Shown piece by piece: positions 23,977 to 33,595 of a DNA stretch of 64,000 bases. The stretch is taken from contig CAXBDQ010000002.1 in assembly GCA_963974675.1 (NCBI GenBank), forward strand, positions 1 through 64,000. The letters run 5' to 3'. Each line of letters opens with the position of its first letter. The stretch's first letter is position 1. Both the position numbers and the translations under genes were made by a program. Under the pieces are notes generated by a model. It saw only the letters and a program-made list of their open reading frames with translations, did no database searches and was not told the origin of the DNA. The DNA is from Porticoccus sp963974675. GTDB lineage: Bacteria; Pseudomonadota; Gammaproteobacteria; Pseudomonadales; Porticoccaceae.

Positions 23977-24828
23977 ATGAACCATTTAAAGTCGGAATGG
24001 TTTGTTGCCCTTCAGCGTATCGTGCCGCAACATGGTTTGTCTCGCTTGGGCTCGTTACTTGCTGAGGCTAAGACACCTTGGCTAAAAAATGCACTGATTA
24101 AACAATTTATACGCACTTACAACGTAAATTTAGACGAAGCAGTTTCTAGTTCACTAGATGACTACCAGCATTTTAATGATTTCTTTACCCGGGCCCTGCG
24201 AGAAGATGCCCGGCCAATGGATAACAACGAAAACTCCATTGTCTGCCCTGCTGATGGCGCTATCAGTCAGCTAGGGAAAATCAAAGAAGGAAATATCTTA
24301 CAAGCCAAGGGCAAAGCCTTCTCTACAGCATCACTACTTGGCTCCGATGACCCGGATAGTCAGCGATTCCTCCATGGGGATTTCATTACTATTTATCTTT
24401 CACCGAAAGATTACCATCGGGTACACATGCCGATAGATGGAGAGCTGCTTTACAGTCGCTATGTCCCAGGAAAACTATTTTCGGTCAATAATACCACCAC
24501 CGAATACGTCGATGGCCTGTTTGCAAAAAATGAACGTCTCGTCTGCATGTTTGATACACCCGTCGGTCGCTGTGCCGTGATTTTAGTTGGTGCGATGATG
24601 GTCGCGGGTATCGAATCAGTATGGCAAGGGCACTACCAGCCCAATACTGTGATGACAGACCAGTTTAGTTCTGGAGAAGTTGTACTCAAGAAGGGTGAAG
24701 AAATGGGGCGATTCAAATTTGGCTCTACAGCAATCTTGATGTTTGAGCAGGGAAAAACGTTATGGTCTGAAGAATATAAGCCTGGCTCGACGACTCGATT
24801 AGGTAAGTTACTGGCTAGGACAGCCTAG
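23977..24828 (+). CDS. psd: phosphatidylserine decarboxylase proenzyme
   Basis: Makes phosphatidylethanolamine from phosphatidylserine at the inner membrane. 283 residues. The proenzyme self-cleaves between Gly249 and Ser250 (FKFGSTAIL), turning the serine into the pyruvoyl cofactor; the usual LGST reads FGST here. Catalytic ADG (91-93) and the DYHRVHMP histidines (147, 150) are in place. It starts immediately after the rhodanese stop, so the two are coupled. Its stop shares the palindrome CTAG with the stop of the convergent HD-GYP gene. Confidence 0.96.
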   Translation: MNHLKSEWFVALQRIVPQHGLSRLGSLLAEAKTPWLKNALIKQFIRTYNVNLDEAVSSSLDDYQHFNDFFTRALREDARPMDNNENSIVCPADGAISQLGKIKEGNILQAKGKAFSTASLLGSDDPDSQRFLHGDFITIYLSPKDYHRVHMPIDGELLYSRYVPGKLFSVNNTTTEYVDGLFAKNERLVCMFDTPVGRCAVILVGAMMVAGIESVWQGHYQPNTVMTDQFSSGEVVLKKGEEMGRFKFGSTAILMFEQGKTLWSEEYKPGSTTRLGKLLARTA

Positions 24829-26246
24829 CCTGTTGAGCGTAAGTAGCTTTTTATTCTACCTATAAAATTAGCCTCTTTATTTATACTTTCCTTTACCCCG
24901 TCGACCAAAATGCTGCCCAAGACCTTGCGAGTATTTTTCATAAAAATCGTCGAAATAAACGATAAATCTACATCATAACCTGAAGGGTCAAGATCTCTCG
25001 CTATAGCCAACGTTTCAACCGATTCGGCCTTTTTTTGACCTGCTTTCATCAATGCTTTACGAGATGCAGTTTCATCCTTCAGATCCAGCAGAATATAGCC
25101 GTCTGAAGCCTTGTCCAAATTAAGAACGGCCACTTTAGGAGATAAACGTGAGCTTGGATATTGTTCAACAATAACTCCAATATCTCCTGTAGTAAGCTCC
25201 ACCAAGGTACCCGTAGGATAAAGACCAATTGACTGAATAAATTTAATCACAAGGTCTTCAGGGTATTGTTTATCTCGCATTTTATAAAGAATATTCACTG
25301 CGCGTGATGGCGCGACAGGGTCAGCAGACTCTCGAGGATTAGAGCAGGCATCGTAAACCGTAGCAATACCAGCAATTCGTGCTAACAACGGTATTTTTCC
25401 GCCGTCTAAGCCTTCAGGAAAACCCGTACCATCATGATGCTCACAGTGATACTTAACCACTGAAATCACTGATGTATCGACGCGCTTGAAACGCTTCAGC
25501 ATATCCACACCATAGGAAACAAACTTTTGGTATTCAGCCATTTCTTCATCATTGCGATCTTTTTTACGCAACAAACTATTGGCTAATTTAACCTTGCCTA
25601 TATCCTTCAATAAAGTGCCCATGCAAAGTACTGACATATCTTCTTTATTCATGCCAATATGACGAGCAAATTGAACAGCCCAAAGCGCTGATCGCATACT
25701 GTGGTCATGGGTATATTGATCCTTCAGTCGCAACCGCAATAACCAGGTGAACGCATCAGGGCACCTCACAACGCTATTGACCATATCGGCCACGGAATCT
25801 TTTAAACTTCGGTAATCGAAATCTTTACCCTTAGAAATCTGTTTGGCTGCTAACGTGTATTGCCCACGCAAATGAAGCAAAGCTTTAGCCGCATGCGCAA
25901 CCTCTTTCCTCAGAGGTACAACCTGTTGATACACGTTAGATTTAACATCTATAGGCGACACACTGTTACGCCATGGTTTTACTTGTTGTTCCTGTTCAAT
26001 AGGAATTTTATTTTTAAGGACCGATTGAGGTTTTGGAGATAACGTGCCAGTTATGGCACCGCGCCCTTTGCTGACATCAATAAACACATAATTACACTGG
26101 GAGCATAGCGCGTTAACTTCTTCCTGACCGCGAACAAGAAATCCCTGAATGGGAAAAGATGTTTGGCTCCACGGACGATCAAGGCAGGAGACAAACATCC
26201 CTACCTGTATATCATTCGTAAAAACCTTGGCCTGCTTGATACTCAT
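24825..26246 (-). CDS. HD-GYP domain protein with DUF3391, degenerate catalytic signature
   Basis: 473 residues, cytosolic. An N-terminal DUF3391 region (about 5-135) precedes an HD-GYP domain (about 170-360), the class that hydrolyses c-di-GMP. Key positions are altered: the HD dyad reads LLKDIGK (Lys214-Asp215), GYP reads GFP (275-277), and the conserved Asp of the VADxYDA stretch is Thr296. HHDGTG (270-275) remains. Loss of the HD histidine should disturb the metal site, so activity is doubtful and a c-di-GMP-sensing or protein-binding role is possible. Monocistronic and convergent with psd, overlapping it by four bases. Confidence 0.88.
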   Translation of the reverse strand: MSIKQAKVFTNDIQVGMFVSCLDRPWSQTSFPIQGFLVRGQEEVNALCSQCNYVFIDVSKGRGAITGTLSPKPQSVLKNKIPIEQEQQVKPWRNSVSPIDVKSNVYQQVVPLRKEVAHAAKALLHLRGQYTLAAKQISKGKDFDYRSLKDSVADMVNSVVRCPDAFTWLLRLRLKDQYTHDHSMRSALWAVQFARHIGMNKEDMSVLCMGTLLKDIGKVKLANSLLRKKDRNDEEMAEYQKFVSYGVDMLKRFKRVDTSVISVVKYHCEHHDGTGFPEGLDGGKIPLLARIAGIATVYDACSNPRESADPVAPSRAVNILYKMRDKQYPEDLVIKFIQSIGLYPTGTLVELTTGDIGVIVEQYPSSRLSPKVAVLNLDKASDGYILLDLKDETASRKALMKAGQKKAESVETLAIARDLDPSGYDVDLSFISTIFMKNTRKVLGSILVDGVKESINKEANFIGRIKSYLRSTG

Positions 26247-26393
26247 ACCAGTATGACACCCATTTTTGAATTAACTATTCTGGCAGAATACGTTCTATTT
26301 TTTCTTTTGCCAGAAAACCGCAACGACTATACGGACTGTAAACAATAGCAAAACTACTGTAACAGTGGGTCAAAAAAGTGCTAACTGCTTCAG

Positions 26394-27467
26394 TTATTTA
26401 GATTTTTGATGACTTTTCACTGAAAATTCGTGAACTGCATCAACAAATATACCCGCATTCTCCGGGTTGATGTCAGGTGTTATACCGTGACCCAGATTAA
26501 ATACATGGCCATCACCAAGGCCGAATTGCGACAAAATAGTCTCAACCTCCTGGCGAATTCTTTGTGGTGTAGCACGAAGAATTGCAGGGTCCATGTTGCC
26601 TTGTAGAGCAACACGATCACCAATCCTCTGACGCGCGTTTCCGATATGAGTAGTCCAATCAAGTCCTACCGCATGACAACCCGAATCAGCTATATCTTCC
26701 AACCATTGTCCACCACCTTTAGTAAACAAAATGACGGGGACTGGCCGTCCTTCATGATTCCGAATCAAACCATCAACAATTTTGGCCATATACTGCAATG
26801 AAAATTCCCGATAGGCCTCATGAGACAATGCTCCGCCCCACGTATCAAAGATTTGAACAGCCTGAGCTCCAGCTTCGATCTGGGCATTGAGGTACACAAT
26901 CACAGATTTTGCCAATGTATCAAGCAACTGGTGCATCAACTCTGGCTGGTTATACGCCATGGTTTTACATCGCGCAAAGTCGCGACTGGAACCGCCCTCC
27001 ACCATGTAAGTAGCCAATGTCCACGGGCTACCGGAAAAACCAATCAAAGGTACTCGGCCATTAAGCTCTCGTCGAATAGTGGACACAGCATTGATCACAT
27101 AAGGAAGGTCTTGATGAGGATCAATAACAGAAAGCTTATTAATATCCGCCTCGGTACGAACAGGCTTGCGAAAACGCGGGCCTTCTCCCGCTTCAAAATA
27201 TAGTCCTAATCCCATAGCATCAGGGATTGTCAAAATATCAGAGAACAAGATTGCCGCATCCAGAGGATAACGCTCTAACGGTTGTAAGGTCACTTCACAG
27301 GCAAGATCAGGATTGGTGCAAAGGGCCATAAAGTCACCGGCTTTTCCTCTACATTCCCTATACTCGGGAAGATAACGCCCGGCCTGACGCATCATCCACA
27401 CCGGCGTCATATCTACCGGCTGCCTCATCAATGCTCTCAGGAAGCGATCATTTTTAAGCTCAGTCAT
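26394..27467 (-). CDS. hemE: uroporphyrinogen decarboxylase
   Basis: Removes four carboxyl groups from uroporphyrinogen III to give coproporphyrinogen III in haem synthesis. The 357-residue cytosolic protein matches the family length. The substrate-site motif MRQAGRYLPEYRE (about 25-37), FSDILTIPDAMG and GFSGSPWTLATYM are intact, and GHGI near the C-terminus carries a conserved histidine. It follows gltD by 25 bases on the same strand, at the end of the pil-aro-glt run, as in Pseudomonas. It is separate from the hemCDXY cluster at 47335-51591. Confidence 0.97.
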   Translation of the reverse strand: MTELKNDRFLRALMRQPVDMTPVWMMRQAGRYLPEYRECRGKAGDFMALCTNPDLACEVTLQPLERYPLDAAILFSDILTIPDAMGLGLYFEAGEGPRFRKPVRTEADINKLSVIDPHQDLPYVINAVSTIRRELNGRVPLIGFSGSPWTLATYMVEGGSSRDFARCKTMAYNQPELMHQLLDTLAKSVIVYLNAQIEAGAQAVQIFDTWGGALSHEAYREFSLQYMAKIVDGLIRNHEGRPVPVILFTKGGGQWLEDIADSGCHAVGLDWTTHIGNARQRIGDRVALQGNMDPAILRATPQRIRQEVETILSQFGLGDGHVFNLGHGITPDINPENAGIFVDAVHEFSVKSHQKSK

Positions 27468-27492
27468 TAACTACACACCTTAAAACAGCGCC

Positions 27493-28911
27493 TTAAATTG
27501 CGAGATAATCAAGAATGCCTTCACCCGCCTGACGACCTTCCCATATAGCGGTAACCACCAAATCTGAACCACGGACCATATCACCACCGGCAAAAACTTT
27601 TGGATTACTGGTCTGAAATTTAAATTGCTGTTCTTCTGGTGCAACAACGCCTTTCCAATCATTCAATTCAACGCCAAGATCGACCAACCAGGGTGCTGGA
27701 TCCGGCTGAAAACCAAATGCGATCAGCACGATATCTGCTGCTAATATTTCTTCACTACCCACGACAGGTATTGGCCGGCTACGACCATTTTCATCGGGCT
27801 CGCCCAATTCAGTGGTCACCACCTTAATGCCTTCAACCTTACCATTACCTACAATTTCAATGGGTTGACGGTTAAATAGAAACTGAACCCCCTCTTCCTT
27901 GGCATTCTGAACTTCTCGACGAGAACCAGGCATGTTCGCATCATCACGTCGATACGCACAGGTGACACTTCCGGCTCCTTGCCGGATAGACGTTCGGTTA
28001 CAATCCATTGCAGTATCACCACCGCCAAGCACAATTACACGCTGGCCAGCAACACTAATGAAGTCACCCGGTTCTTTTTCCCACCCCATATTCCGATTAA
28101 CATTGGCAATTAAGAATGGCAGTGCATCGTACACACCGGGTAAGTCTTCACCGGGGAAGCCGCCTTTCATGTATTTATAGGTACCCATACCAAGGAACAC
28201 TGCATCAAATTCTTCCGTCAGCTCACCCATGTCTACATCAACACCAACATCCGTGTTTAATCTGAACTCTACGCCCATTTCTTCAAACACGGAACGACGA
28301 CGCTGCATCACAGACTTTTCTAACTTGAACTCAGGAATACCAAAGGTCAGTAGACCTCCAATTTCAGGATAACGGTCAAACACGACAGGTTTAACGCCAT
28401 TTCGTACCAGTACATCGGCACAACCCAATCCGGCGGGGCCAGCACCAATAATCGCAACACGCTTGTCTGTCCAAGATACGTTGGACATATCTGGACGCCA
28501 ACCCATAGCAAAGGCTGTGTCCGTAATATATTTTTCTGCATTACCAATGGTCACTGCACCAAAATCATCATTCAGTGTGCAAGCGCCCTCACACAAACGG
28601 TCCTGTGGGCATACTCGGCCGCAGACCTCAGGCAACGTATTGGTGAGATGACTGAGTTCTGCCGCTTCCATAATATTTCCCTCAGACAGCAACTTCAGCC
28701 AATTGGGAATGTAGTTATGGACTGGGCATTTCCACTCACAATAGGGGTTGCCACACTCAATGCATCGGTGAGCCTGCTCACCCGCCTGCTTTTGTCCGGT
28801 AGGCTCATATATTTCAACGAATTCCTGAGTACGACTCTGCATACCTTTTTTATTAGGTTCCAGGCGCTCTACCTGAATAAATTGGAAATCGTTATTTAAC
28901 CTATCGCTCAT
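27493..28911 (-). CDS. gltD: glutamate synthase (NADPH), small subunit
   Basis: FAD/NADPH subunit passing electrons to GltB for glutamate synthesis from glutamine and 2-oxoglutarate. 472 residues, as in E. coli. The N-terminal Fe-S region has CIECGNPYCEWKCP and later CGRVCPQDRLCEGAC. The FAD-binding GAGPAGLGCA and NADPH-binding GGGDTAMD follow, with the C-terminal GDMVRGSDLV. It lies 56 bases after gltB on the same strand, and hemE follows. Confidence 0.97.
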   Translation of the reverse strand: MSDRLNNDFQFIQVERLEPNKKGMQSRTQEFVEIYEPTGQKQAGEQAHRCIECGNPYCEWKCPVHNYIPNWLKLLSEGNIMEAAELSHLTNTLPEVCGRVCPQDRLCEGACTLNDDFGAVTIGNAEKYITDTAFAMGWRPDMSNVSWTDKRVAIIGAGPAGLGCADVLVRNGVKPVVFDRYPEIGGLLTFGIPEFKLEKSVMQRRRSVFEEMGVEFRLNTDVGVDVDMGELTEEFDAVFLGMGTYKYMKGGFPGEDLPGVYDALPFLIANVNRNMGWEKEPGDFISVAGQRVIVLGGGDTAMDCNRTSIRQGAGSVTCAYRRDDANMPGSRREVQNAKEEGVQFLFNRQPIEIVGNGKVEGIKVVTTELGEPDENGRSRPIPVVGSEEILAADIVLIAFGFQPDPAPWLVDLGVELNDWKGVVAPEEQQFKFQTSNPKVFAGGDMVRGSDLVVTAIWEGRQAGEGILDYLAI

Positions 28912-28967
28912 AAATATAAACTCTTAAGGTGGCAGAAGCCTGTCTATTACGGTCACTTAGCCTATGA

Positions 28968-31900
28968 TTATTGTGGCTCAGAGCGAGTGTGTGCCAGTAA
29001 TATTTGTAAACTAGCTGCCTTAGGTTTCACCAGCCAAAATTTGCTGAGGAAGTATTCAAAATTATCCAAAATTTCTTGGCCCCAGGAACTACCTGTCTCA
29101 GCCACAAATTCAGTAATCATACTATCTAGGTGGTAACGATAAGCCTCTGTGGCTTCACTGGTAATTCTCTGAATCTCCACCAACTCCATGTTGTAATTAT
29201 CAACAAAGCTGCGATTTTCATCGAGAACATAAGCAAAACCGCCTGTCATGCCCGCACCAAAGTTAGAACCGGTTGCTCCTAACACAACAACCACACCACC
29301 TGTCATATATTCACAGCAGTGGTGTCCAGCACCTTCTACCACAGCCTGCGCACCTGAATTACGAACAGCAAAGCGCTCTCCGGCACAACCTGCAGCATAC
29401 AATTTACCTGAAGTCGCACCATATAAGCAGGTATTACCTATGATGGGAGCATCTTTTGAAGCAAACTTACTGCCCTCCGACGGGGCGATGACAATTTTAC
29501 CGCCTGCCATACCTTTTCCCACGTAGTCGTTAGCATCACCACGAAGGTATATATCAAGTCCTCCAGCATTCCATACACCAAGAGATTGCCCAGCAACGCC
29601 CTTAAGTATCAATTTGATCGGCGCATCTGACATTCCCTGGTTGCCATGACGTTTGGCTATTTCACCAGATAAACGAGCACCGATAGAGCGATCACAATTA
29701 CTAATGTTATAACTAAATTCACCACCCTGTTTTGCTTCAATAGCAGACAAGGTGTCTTCCACCATTTGTTCCGCTAACCGCCCTTTATCAAAGGGGGCAT
29801 TCTTTTCCACTTGGCATGTCTGTGGTTTACTCTGCAAAAATTCATCCGTATAGATAATCGGCGAGAGATCCAGCTTCTTCTGTTTTTCAGTATCCCCAGA
29901 GATAACTTCTAACAAGTCAACCCGCCCCACCAACTCACCCAAAGTCTGAACACCTAATCGAGCCATCCACTCACGAGTTTCTTCTGCCATAAAGAGGAAG
30001 AAGTTCCTCGCCATCTCAACAGTCCCCTTGTAGTAGCCATCACGGAGTTGTTTGTCTTGTGTCGCAACACCTGTTGCACAATTATTAAGATGGCAGATTC
30101 TGAGGTATTTACAACCGAGAGCAACCATTGGAGCAGTACCAAAGCCAAAGCTTTCAGCACCCAAAATAGCCGCCTTCACTACATCCAGACCGGTTTTTAA
30201 ACCACCGTCTGTTTGAACTCTAACTTTGTCTCGCAAGTCGTTGGCTCGCAACATCTGATGAGTTTCAGCAAGACCCAGTTCCCATGGAGAACCCGCATAA
30301 CGAATGGACGTTAATGGACTCGCCGCTGTACCACCATCGTAGCCAGAAATTGTAATTAAATCGGCATAGGCTTTAGCTACACCTGCAGCGATGGTGCCTA
30401 CTCCCGGCCTAGAAACCAATTTTACAGAAATCAGCGCACGGGGATTGACCTGCTTCAAATCAAAAATCAGCTGAGCCAAGTCTTCAATGGAGTAAATATC
30501 ATGATGAGGCGGCGGAGAAATCAAGGTCACACCCGGTACTGAGTAACGTAATCGAGCAATCAGATCATTAACCTTGCCACCCGGCAGCTGACCACCTTCA
30601 CCGGGCTTTGCACCCTGGGCCACTTTTATTTGGATAACTTCAGCGCTGGACAAGTAGTGTGGAGTTACCCCAAAACGACCGGAAGCCACCTGTTTGATTT
30701 TAGACACTTTTATCGTGCCATAGCGAACTGGGTCTTCACCGCCCTCACCTGAATTCGAACGCCCACCCAAGCTGTTCATTGCTTCGGCTAATGCTTCATG
30801 TGCCTCTGGAGACAATGCTCCCAAAGACATTCCGGCAGAATCAAAACGCTGTAAAATCTTTTCAATCGGCTCAACTTCGGCAATGGAAATAGGTTTAATG
30901 TCTTCTCTAATCTTAAGCAGGTCTCTTAACGTCGCTACCGGACGCTCATTCACCAATGCAGCATAGTCATGCCAAGCGTTATAGTCACCTTTTTGCACTG
31001 AACGATGAAGTGCCTGGATAACGTCGGGGTTAAATGCATGGTATTCCTGACCATGAACATATTTCAGGATGCCACCAGGACTCACTGGTTTGCGTTCACT
31101 CCAGGTTTCATTTGCCAAAAGCTGTTGATCATTCTGCAAGTCATCAAAACTGGCACCTTGAATACGACTTGGCGTTTCCAGAAAACACAAATCGACAACA
31201 TCAGACTGCAACCCAATAATTTCATAGAGTTGAGCCCCACGATAGGATCCAACGGTAGAAATACCCATCTTAGACAGGATTTTTAGCAACCCTTTGTTAA
31301 TGCCTTTGCGATAATTTTTAAAGGCAGAGTCCAAATCGCAAAGAAGTTCTCCGGACTCTATCAAATCGGAAAGAATATGGTAGCTCAAATAAGGGTAGAC
31401 CACTGAAGCACCGCAACCGATCAATGTTGCTATCTGGTGCGAATCTCGGGCCGATGCCGTACTGGCAATAATATTTGTGTCACAACGAAGTCCAGCAGCA
31501 ATGAGATGATGATGTACGGCACCCACGGCCATCAGCATTTGTATAGGCAGCTTACCTTCTTCAATATCTGAATCAGACAAAATACAACAGACAACACCAG
31601 CACGAACAGCGGCCTCTACTTCCTGGCATAGATCCTGAACGGCTTGCTTTAAGCCAACAACAGACGGATCGTAATTGACACTTATTTTTTTAACTAGGTA
31701 ACCGTCTAACCCACTATTTTTCAATGCATAATATTTGCGTGGTGACAAAACAGGGCTGGTCAGGTTGATGCGTTTTCCATGTATTTCATCTTCCGAAAAA
31801 ATACTGTATTCACGGCCCAGCTGAGTCTGCAATGACATCACCAATGTTTCACGCAATGGATCAATGGGCGGATTCGTTACTTGGGCAAACTGTTGACGAA

Positions 31901-33422
31901 AATAATCATAGAAACTACGATTTTTTCTCGAGAGTACCGCCATGGGAGTATCATCCCCCATGGAACCGACAGCTTCCTGACCACCTTCGGCCATAGGACG
32001 TAAAACTTGGTCTCGCTCCTCTTGGGTAGCAAGGAACATCTTCATATATTTTCGAATTTGGCTGCGAGTTAAAGCACCCTCTACCTCAATACTCTCATCG
32101 TCCATAGTGGACATAATTTTAACGGAGCCCTTACGTAACCATGCCTGATAAGGGTTGCTGGAAGCCAATTGTTTGTCCACGTCATCGGCATTCAAAATAG
32201 TTCCTGTCTGCGTATCAATAGACAGAATATCGCCTGGCCCCAGCCGGCCCTTGGCAACAACATTTTCAGGCTTATAGCTATAGACGCCTACCTCAGAAGC
32301 GACGGTGATAATATCATCGTCCGTCAGCACCCAACGAGAAGGCCTCAGCCCATTCCTGTCTAGCGTACAAACAGCATAACGGCCATCCGTAATTACCAGT
32401 CCAGCAGGACCATCCCAAGGCTCCATATGCATGGAGATATACTCAAAATAAGCCCGCTCACTGGGTCCAAAGTCCTGATTGTTATTCCAGGCAGGTGGCA
32501 CGAGCATTCGTACCGCTTTATGTAAGTCCATTCCACCGGCGACGAGAACTTCCAGCATATTATCCAAACTGGATGAGTCGGAACCAGTTCGATTGACCAG
32601 TGGTGCCACTTCTTGTAAGTCTGGTAACAACGATGTTTGAAATTTAGGCGTACGAGCGACAGACCAATTACGGTTTCCAGAAATGGTATTGATTTCACCA
32701 TTATGGGCTAACATTCTAAACGGTTGTGCCAAAGGCCATTGAGGCGATGTATTGGTAGAGAACCGTTGATGAAAAATGCAAATAGCCGTCTCTAATGCAG
32801 GGTTTGCCAAATCCAAATAAAACTTTGGCAAATCCACTGGCATCATCAACCCTTTATAGCTGATCACATTTTCTGCCAGGCTCGCGATATAAAACGCACT
32901 ATCCGCAGCCAACGCTAATTCTATTTTACGTTTGGCAATAAATAAGCGGGCATTGAAGTTTTGACTATCGAGATGACCTGCCGTAATAAACACCTGTTCA
33001 AACACAGGCAATGTTTTTAGAGCAATCTCGCCTAAACATGCATCATCAGTAGGCACTTCACGCCAACCAACAACATCCAGACCTTGGTCTGACAGCGCCG
33101 CCGACATAGTAATTTTTGCATGCTCTCGCGTAACAATATCTTGACTCAGCATCACCGAACCAAGGGCATACAGCTCAGGCAGCTCAACATTAAATAGCTC
33201 TTTGGCTATATTACGCATAAAGGTATCTGGCTTTTGTAGCAATAGGCCACAACCATCACCTGTTTTGCCATCAGCGGCAATCCCACCGCGGTGAGTCATA
33301 CAAGTTAACGCTTCAATTGCAGTTTTTAATAGCCGATGGCTCGCCTGCCCCTTGGTATGGGCAATTAGGCCAAATCCGCAATTATCTTTGAATTCATCTA
33401 ACCGATAGAGACCAGTCGGCAT
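28968..33422 (-). CDS. gltB: glutamate synthase (NADPH), large subunit
   Basis: Makes two glutamates from glutamine and 2-oxoglutarate with electrons from GltD. 1484 residues, the expected size. After a 14-residue propeptide, Cys15 (NCGFGLIAH) is the N-terminal nucleophile of the class II glutaminase domain. The central and FMN-binding synthase domains contain PPPHHDIYSIEDL and SGYDGGTAASP. The 3Fe-4S cysteines are in CKYLRICHLNNC (about residues 1100-1115), and the C-terminal beta-helix domain has repeated Gly motifs. Separated from aroB by 173 bases; the SPOR-domain gene damX, usual here, is missing. Confidence 0.98.
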   Translation of the reverse strand: MPTGLYRLDEFKDNCGFGLIAHTKGQASHRLLKTAIEALTCMTHRGGIAADGKTGDGCGLLLQKPDTFMRNIAKELFNVELPELYALGSVMLSQDIVTREHAKITMSAALSDQGLDVVGWREVPTDDACLGEIALKTLPVFEQVFITAGHLDSQNFNARLFIAKRKIELALAADSAFYIASLAENVISYKGLMMPVDLPKFYLDLANPALETAICIFHQRFSTNTSPQWPLAQPFRMLAHNGEINTISGNRNWSVARTPKFQTSLLPDLQEVAPLVNRTGSDSSSLDNMLEVLVAGGMDLHKAVRMLVPPAWNNNQDFGPSERAYFEYISMHMEPWDGPAGLVITDGRYAVCTLDRNGLRPSRWVLTDDDIITVASEVGVYSYKPENVVAKGRLGPGDILSIDTQTGTILNADDVDKQLASSNPYQAWLRKGSVKIMSTMDDESIEVEGALTRSQIRKYMKMFLATQEERDQVLRPMAEGGQEAVGSMGDDTPMAVLSRKNRSFYDYFRQQFAQVTNPPIDPLRETLVMSLQTQLGREYSIFSEDEIHGKRINLTSPVLSPRKYYALKNSGLDGYLVKKISVNYDPSVVGLKQAVQDLCQEVEAAVRAGVVCCILSDSDIEEGKLPIQMLMAVGAVHHHLIAAGLRCDTNIIASTASARDSHQIATLIGCGASVVYPYLSYHILSDLIESGELLCDLDSAFKNYRKGINKGLLKILSKMGISTVGSYRGAQLYEIIGLQSDVVDLCFLETPSRIQGASFDDLQNDQQLLANETWSERKPVSPGGILKYVHGQEYHAFNPDVIQALHRSVQKGDYNAWHDYAALVNERPVATLRDLLKIREDIKPISIAEVEPIEKILQRFDSAGMSLGALSPEAHEALAEAMNSLGGRSNSGEGGEDPVRYGTIKVSKIKQVASGRFGVTPHYLSSAEVIQIKVAQGAKPGEGGQLPGGKVNDLIARLRYSVPGVTLISPPPHHDIYSIEDLAQLIFDLKQVNPRALISVKLVSRPGVGTIAAGVAKAYADLITISGYDGGTAASPLTSIRYAGSPWELGLAETHQMLRANDLRDKVRVQTDGGLKTGLDVVKAAILGAESFGFGTAPMVALGCKYLRICHLNNCATGVATQDKQLRDGYYKGTVEMARNFFLFMAEETREWMARLGVQTLGELVGRVDLLEVISGDTEKQKKLDLSPIIYTDEFLQSKPQTCQVEKNAPFDKGRLAEQMVEDTLSAIEAKQGGEFSYNISNCDRSIGARLSGEIAKRHGNQGMSDAPIKLILKGVAGQSLGVWNAGGLDIYLRGDANDYVGKGMAGGKIVIAPSEGSKFASKDAPIIGNTCLYGATSGKLYAAGCAGERFAVRNSGAQAVVEGAGHHCCEYMTGGVVVVLGATGSNFGAGMTGGFAYVLDENRSFVDNYNMELVEIQRITSEATEAYRYHLDSMITEFVAETGSSWGQEILDNFEYFLSKFWLVKPKAASLQILLAHTRSEPQ

Positions 33423-33595
33423 AATAGAGCTCTAGGTAAAAAAATACGTTTAAACACAGCCAGTTACAGAAACAACCCCAAAAATGGGAGTGTACTGGCG
33501 CAAAAGGAGACACATTTTACACATCCGTGGGCAACGCCACAAATATCTCAAGGTGAAAAAATGTATTTACGAACGAAAACGACCAAAATGCAAGG

